Part shown: in pieces, positions 61,901 through 64,000 of the stretch
How positions within the stretch are numbered: position 1 is the stretch's first letter
How the letters are laid out: the number at the start of each line of letters is the position of its first letter
Assembly: GCA_008360975.2 (NCBI GenBank)
Contig: CM039187.1
Span: forward strand, 12,913,094-12,977,093
Length of the DNA: 64,000 nucleotides
Direction: 5' to 3'
Origin: Lichenostomus cassidix
Lineage: Eukaryota; Chordata; Aves; Passeriformes; Meliphagidae
Made by a program: the position numbers and the translations under genes
Notes under the pieces: model-generated
Seen by the model: only the letters and a program-made list of their open reading frames with translations
Databases searched by the model: none
Told to the model about the DNA's origin: nothing

Positions 61901-62127
61901 CAGAGACTGAGCAAATGCCCTGTTCTCTCTGTAAATAATTCAGACTCACCCTTTTTTTTTGGGATGGAGGGCATACACATCCCAGCAATGCCAGACCCAC
62001 AGTGTTTGGCAGGGACAGAGCAGGTCCTGGCTTCAGGGAGAGCTCAGCATGACTCACCCCAGAGCCAGAATATGATGAAGGAGAAGGAGATGGACACCCC
62101 AGTAGCAGGGATCACTCCAGGAGCCAT
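34887..62127 (-). CDS. KCNIP2: Kv channel-interacting protein 2 (KCNIP2/KChIP2), multiple first exons
   Basis: Neuronal-calcium-sensor-type EF-hand protein that binds the Kv4 N-terminus and sets surface expression and inactivation of A-type/cardiac transient outward current. Common exons: 37451-37327, 36935-36866, 36769-36699, 36161-36054, 35669-35565, 35327-35265, 34934-34887 (TAG). Core starts [22 protein letters not shown]1 is degenerate ([12 protein letters not shown]). EF2 [14 protein letters not shown]3 [12 protein letters not shown] and EF4 [12 protein letters not shown] keep calcium-ligand residues. The C-terminus QLFDSVI is as in human bar one residue (recalled QLFDNVI). The common part enters in phase 1 at 37451, and five candidate first exons plus an optional exon end in phase 1. 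With the Cys-rich first exon the protein is 225 aa. The recalled mammalian first exon beginning MRGQGRKES was not found and may lie beyond 64000. Confidence 0.97.
35265..35327 (-). CDS. KCNIP2: KCNIP2 EF-hand 4 exon
   Basis: [20 protein letters not shown] and K, 21 codons, phase 0 at both ends. Contains the complete fourth calcium loop. Confidence 0.97.
35565..35669 (-). CDS. KCNIP2: KCNIP2 exon between EF3 and EF4
   Basis: [20 protein letters not shown] through EHVENFFQ, 35 codons, phase 0 at both ends. Its first Glu is the twelfth residue of the EF3 loop. Confidence 0.97.
36054..36161 (-). CDS. KCNIP2: KCNIP2 EF-hand 3 exon
   Basis: [20 protein letters not shown] through [11 protein letters not shown], 36 codons, phase 0 at both ends. 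Confidence 0.97.
36699..36769 (-). CDS. KCNIP2: KCNIP2 EF-hand 2 exon
   Basis: 71 bases, entering in phase 1: [12 protein letters not shown] then [11 protein letters not shown]. Donor GTGAGC. Confidence 0.97.
36866..36935 (-). CDS. KCNIP2: KCNIP2 degenerate EF-hand 1 exon
   Basis: 70 bases: [20 protein letters not shown] and PQG. The Cys-Pro in place of Asp ligands abolishes calcium binding in EF1, as in all KChIPs. Confidence 0.97.
37327..37451 (-). CDS. KCNIP2: KCNIP2 first common exon
   Basis: 125 bases entered in phase 1; the split codon becomes Asp after a G-ending first exon or Asn after an A-ending one. Encodes [20 protein letters not shown] and the helix [22 protein letters not shown]. 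This is where all alternative N-termini converge. Confidence 0.97.
38578..38673 (-). CDS. KCNIP2: KCNIP2 optional internal exon ([15 protein letters not shown])
   Basis: 96 bases, phase 1 at both ends, so it can be included or skipped without a frame change (32 aa). Encodes [20 protein letters not shown] then [11 protein letters not shown], matching the human KCNIP2 segment [20 protein letters not shown]. The adjacent cysteines after the basic amphipathic helix are the palmitoylation site known in KChIP2. The end placed by human homology uses a GC donor, A/GCAAGT at 38577. A GT seven bases earlier on the gene strand (A/GTGAAA) also keeps phase and would drop two residues. Confidence 0.9.
42240..42450 (+). 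mobile_element. Possible solo LTR remnant of an endogenous retrovirus
   Basis: An isolated plus-strand pol II-like unit inside KCNIP2 intron: two CCAAT boxes (about 42299 and 42332), a TATATATG box (42358-42365), an AATAAA (42381-42386) and a following short T/C-rich segment. That order is typical of an LTR U3-R-U5. I see no clear target-site duplication, no primer-binding site and no retroviral genes nearby, and the boundaries are guesses. Confidence 0.4.
43781..43820. repeat. 20-bp tandem duplication
   Basis: GAAACAAGGCATCAGCA is repeated head to tail with a 20-base period, in KCNIP2 intron. Confidence 0.85.
44617..44737 (-). CDS. KCNIP2: KCNIP2 alternative first exon, hydrophobic, KChIP4e-like
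   Basis: ATG at 44737; 40 codons plus one base, donor G/GTGGGA, phase 1. Peptide pieces: [40 protein letters not shown]. It closely resembles the KChIP4 variant N-terminus containing EGLQTVG, ASLKLLH and GLID (from memory), and follows the general KIS pattern of a hydrophobic helix then KLL and G(L/I)I. KIS-type N-termini insert in membranes, keep KChIPs in the ER and slow Kv4 inactivation. Two CAGCTG E-boxes lie just upstream (44756 and 44763). Product with the common exons would be 236 aa. Transcription from here is inferred. Confidence 0.8.
49996..50098 (-). CDS. KCNIP2: KCNIP2 alternative first exon, KIS type (KChIP2x-like)
   Basis: ATG at 50098; 34 codons plus one base, donor G/GTAACG, phase 1. 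Peptide pieces: [34 protein letters not shown]. This is almost the KChIP4a N-terminus ([20 protein letters not shown] as recalled), the K-channel inactivation suppressor domain, so the identification is strong. A product of 230 aa is expected. It should be membrane-anchored and slow Kv4 inactivation, rather than simply promoting surface delivery. A good RFX X-box match lies about 390 bases upstream. Confidence 0.9.
50482..50495. promoter_or_regulatory. Candidate RFX X-box upstream of the KIS exon
   Basis: GTTGCTAAGGAAAC fits the RFX inverted half-site pattern GTTGCCATGGCAAC with three differences. It sits about 385-400 bases above the KIS-exon ATG, next to an AT-rich ATATTAAAAG and an ATCGAT in otherwise GC-rich sequence. 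Confidence 0.45.
53403..53520 (-). CDS. KCNIP2: KCNIP2 alternative first exon, hydrophobic, unrecognised type
   Basis: ATG at 53520; 39 codons plus one base, donor G/GTACGG, phase 1. Peptide pieces: [40 protein letters not shown] polar N-terminus, one strong hydrophobic helix of about 17 residues, then a basic segment. I do not recall this N-terminus from any KChIP, although the design (membrane helix, basic residue, phase-1 donor) is the same as its neighbours. An in-frame ATG ten codons upstream exists. The MEF2 site and inverted repeat upstream support a real promoter. Product would be 235 aa. Confidence 0.65.
53652..53745. promoter_or_regulatory. Inverted repeat and MEF2-type site above the 53520 exon
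   Basis: AGGTAATTGG (53652-53661) and its exact complement CCAATTACCT (53691-53700) form an inverted repeat; GGGAGC and GCTCCC extend it after a three-base offset. TTAAAAATAA at 53732-53741 is a full MEF2 consensus and CACATG at about 53719 an E-box. The AT-rich block lies 130-220 bases above the ATG within GC-rich flanks, as a conserved promoter element would. Confidence 0.5.
55330..55550. promoter_or_regulatory. AT-rich candidate conserved enhancer in KCNIP2 intron
   Basis: A sharply AT-rich block in GC-rich intron with many homeodomain-type cores: palindromic TTATTAATAA (55451-55460), TTAATTGATT (55521-55530), CTAATCAG, GTTAAATTTAGG, and a one-mismatch CArG box CTATTTTTGG (55485-55494). 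No open frame explains it. Its composition is that of a conserved noncoding element, but conservation itself was not tested. Confidence 0.4.
57460..58200 (-). promoter_or_regulatory. KCNIP2: CpG island at the KCNIP2 Cys-type first exon
   Basis: GC- and CpG-dense sequence over and upstream of the 57504-57591 exon, the strongest CpG island within the KCNIP2 locus, and hence its likely main promoter in this window. Long open frames on both strands here are compositional. Confidence 0.75.
57504..57591 (-). CDS. KCNIP2: KCNIP2 alternative first exon, Cys/basic type
   Basis: ATG at 57591; 29 codons plus one base, donor G/GTAGGT, phase 1. Peptide pieces: [29 protein letters not shown]. It matches the human KCNIP2 variant N-terminus (MNRCPRRCRSPLG..., then LYQLVTGSLSP from memory) and related CxxRCK N-termini in KCNIP1. 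The cysteines with flanking basic residues suggest lipid attachment. It sits in its own CpG island. Product 225 aa. Confidence 0.92.
60600..60980. promoter_or_regulatory. Small CpG-rich region, function unknown
   Basis: Second CpG-enriched stretch upstream of KCNIP2 exon candidates. Contains direct CCCGCGCTCTGTGC repeats at about 60743 and 60757. No exon identified. It could serve a further KCNIP2 start site. Confidence 0.35.
61743..61840. repeat. Imperfect tandem repeat, about 45-50 bp unit
   Basis: The motif (C/A)TCAGGGTGGGA followed by ATTTCCA and AAGG/GAAGGG recurs at about 61749, 61788 and, weaker, 61830 (ATCAGAGTAGGA). Confidence 0.6.
62058..62127 (-). CDS. KCNIP2: Candidate fifth KCNIP2 first exon, short hydrophobic
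   Basis: ATG at 62127; 23 codons plus one base, ending at a perfect donor G/GTGAGT in phase 1. Peptide [10 protein letters not shown], then [13 protein letters not shown]: a short hydrophobic segment that would sit directly before the common EDEFELS region. Not a recognised KChIP N-terminus. Support comes from phase, donor quality, hydrophobicity and an octamer-bearing AT-rich block about 190-250 bases upstream. Product would be 219 aa. It may instead be chance. Confidence 0.45.
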
Positions 62128-62304
62128 GAGCTTCTGGTTCCAGACACACCACATCGGGGTGGGTGGCTCCGTGGGATCCCAACACCGCTGCCACCAGCAG
62201 AGGAAGGCTCAGCCCAGCCAGCCCTGCGTGATGCTGCTCTGCTCCTGCCTCCTCCCAGCCCGGGGAAACCGCAGCCTCCGGGTCTGGGGGAAGTGCTGAA
62301 AACG

Positions 62305-62375
62305 TGATGCCAGAGAAAATAAATAAGGCAGCTAATGAGGTAATTTGCATAGCTATTAGCAGTCAGGATTTGCAG
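62305..62375. promoter_or_regulatory. AT-rich element with POU octamer above the 62127 exon
   Basis: Perfect octamer ATTTGCAT at 62343-62350, flanked by homeodomain-type CTAATGAGG and GCTATTAGC and by AAATAAATAAGG. It is an abrupt AT-rich block in GC-rich surroundings, suggesting a POU/homeobox-responsive promoter or enhancer. Confidence 0.45.
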
Positions 62376-62399
62376 CGGGTCTGACATGGGATGTGCTGT

Positions 62400-64000
62400 C
62401 ACAGCGAAGCACAGCCCGAGGGCTCTGCTGTGCTTGCAGAGGGAAACACACAACACAGCCGTGCTGCACGGGCACACCGCAGGCACCCACCGCAGGCAGC
62501 CGCCACCCCACCACCGGCGAGACAAGGGGGCAGGAGCAAATCCAGCAAAGAGGAGGAGGAAGGCTCGGAGCAGGGCAGACGGCCTGGGAGGAGCTGTGTG
62601 CTCTAACCGTGAGCCCCTCCTGCCTTTGGCCACACACCCCGCGGCTTGGCCCTGGAATGTACAGATCATGGGCCAGCACACAGCTCCTACCTTGCCAAGG
62701 CACAGAGAGCATCCATGAAAGGACGAGCTTGCGAAGGCCAAGGAAAAGCTGCCAGCAGCCCAGGCTGCCTCACGGGGCAGCTCTGCCATGTCACTGCCAG
62801 CTGGCTCCATGTGCTTTCCCATCCAGAGCTGGCCACAGCTCCCTGCATCCCTTACCTCTGCTTGCTCCCTTGTGAACCTGGCCTAAAACACATCCCAGGA
62901 CAAGCACAAACCCTTTCCTACCCCAATGCTCGCTGCCTGGCTCCCAGCAGAAGGTGCAATTTTTGGGATGTAGGACTGTGCACGAAGCATAACACCATCA
63001 ACAGCTCTGCATCATAACTACGCCCATCCTTAGCTGTTTGGGTCAGGAATTCTTGAACCACAGCAGGCAGGAGGGCATTGATCATCCTGATACATTTGGG
63101 AATGCAGGGGCAGCACACCTGCAACCTGTGACACTGCAGGATCCCCAGCCTGCTGTGCCCAGTGAATCAGCCATGTGATGGAGAGGAATGGCACGCAGGG
63201 CACTCTGCCTGGTGCTGCCAGGGCATGTCTGGCTTTGATCACAAACATGCGACGACAGCTCAGCTCGTTCTCAGCCGGTGGATCTTGTTAAAAAATGCAT
63301 GTGACGTGATCTGTCTGCTCGGGAAGGCACTGCCAGGGAAAGAGCCCAGCCTCACGTTGTGCACTGGTCCTGCAGCACCCACCTGCCAGCAGCTGGCAGG
63401 CAGCAGGTGATGGGGCAGCAGCCTGGCTCTGTGGCACCACGCTGGGGACCAGCACATGCCAAAGCATACCTGCAATGCAGGGACAGGATGGGGACAATCC
63501 CACCATCTGATGGCAGAGAAAAGCAGGAAGACCCAAGGGATAGGTGGTTAGACAAACAGACACAAACTCCACCACCAGCCTGGGTGGTGTGTGTCAGGCC
63601 AAGACAAAGGTCAGAGCCCCACAGGGATTACCCTGGTGTGTCCATCACCCCCAGAACCCCCGTGATGGCCCCCAGACACCCAGGTTACACTGAGGTACTG
63701 ACTGCTACCAAGCAGAATTTTTTTTTGTCAGTTCTGCTAAATATTTTAGGTATTTACACAGAAAAGCTCTCTGTGCTCAGCGGCATGTTGGCCCCCTTGG
63801 CATCGCACAGGCAGCCACGGACACACCCTGTCTGCCAGTTCATGAATAATTCACTGACCCCATGAACAGGATAGAAGCAGAGGGTAGGAAGGAACAAATT
63901 TGGAGGAACAAGCTTCATCAACCCCCGCCCTGCTCCTGGGGTGTGCCCCGAGCCTCTCCATGTCCTGCAATGGGAGAGCAAAGAACTGCACCATCAGCTG
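62400..64000. other. Upstream KCNIP2 / intergenic sequence, no gene seen
   Basis: GC-rich single-copy sequence with a poly-T run near 63720. I searched the minus strand for the recalled mammalian first exon (MRGQGRKES...) and did not find it. Confidence 0.4.

Noticed and set aside
1..64000. CRISPR arrays, operons, tRNA or rRNA genes
   Set aside because: None seen. The window is vertebrate nuclear DNA with intron-containing genes; no cloverleaf or rRNA-like sequence was recognised.

Overview
The window looks like a bird chromosome segment. It carries two CR1 LINE fragments with the typical avian 3' sequence, has compact vertebrate genes split by GT-AG introns, and has CpG-island promoters. 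Species cannot be told from the sequence alone. All three recognised genes lie on the minus strand, so transcription runs from high to low coordinates. Their order is NPM3, OGA (MGEA5), KCNIP2, which as I recall matches the human 10q24.32 block, where FGF8 lies beyond the NPM3 3' end.

Layout. 1-1950: a CpG island (about 610-1045) whose gene I cannot identify, a CR1 fragment, then the NPM3 3' end. 1935-6130: NPM3, five coding exons, 144 aa, with a cluster of CACGTG motifs in intron 1. 7470-29716: OGA, all 16 coding exons, 911 aa, with a strong CpG/NRF1 promoter at 29.1-30.5 kb. 30.5-32.8 kb: intergenic. About 32.8-62.1 kb: KCNIP2 (KChIP2), with seven common 3' exons (34887-37451), one optional internal exon (38578-38673) and a spread-out series of alternative first exons.

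The most interesting structure is the KCNIP2 5' region. I find five small first-exon candidates (ATG at 44737, 50098, 53520, 57591 and 62127). Each ends at a GT donor in phase 1, so each can join the same phase-1 acceptor at 37451 (or the optional exon at 38673). Four encode a hydrophobic, membrane-spanning-type N-terminus and one a Cys/basic N-terminus. Two match KIS-type or KChIP4-type N-termini known from other KChIP genes; those at 53520 and 62127 I do not recognise. Several have promoter-like or conserved-looking elements directly upstream.

The genes are not an operon and have separate roles. NPM3 is a nucleolar chaperone. OGA removes O-GlcNAc from nuclear and cytoplasmic proteins. KCNIP2 is the calcium-binding subunit of Kv4 channels. 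Other points of note are two GC-AG introns, a likely short OGA isoform made by reading through exon 10, and a promoter-like CpG/NRF1 island buried in OGA intron 11. Exon boundaries were derived by hand from splice signals, frame continuity and recalled human proteins; no alignment was run.
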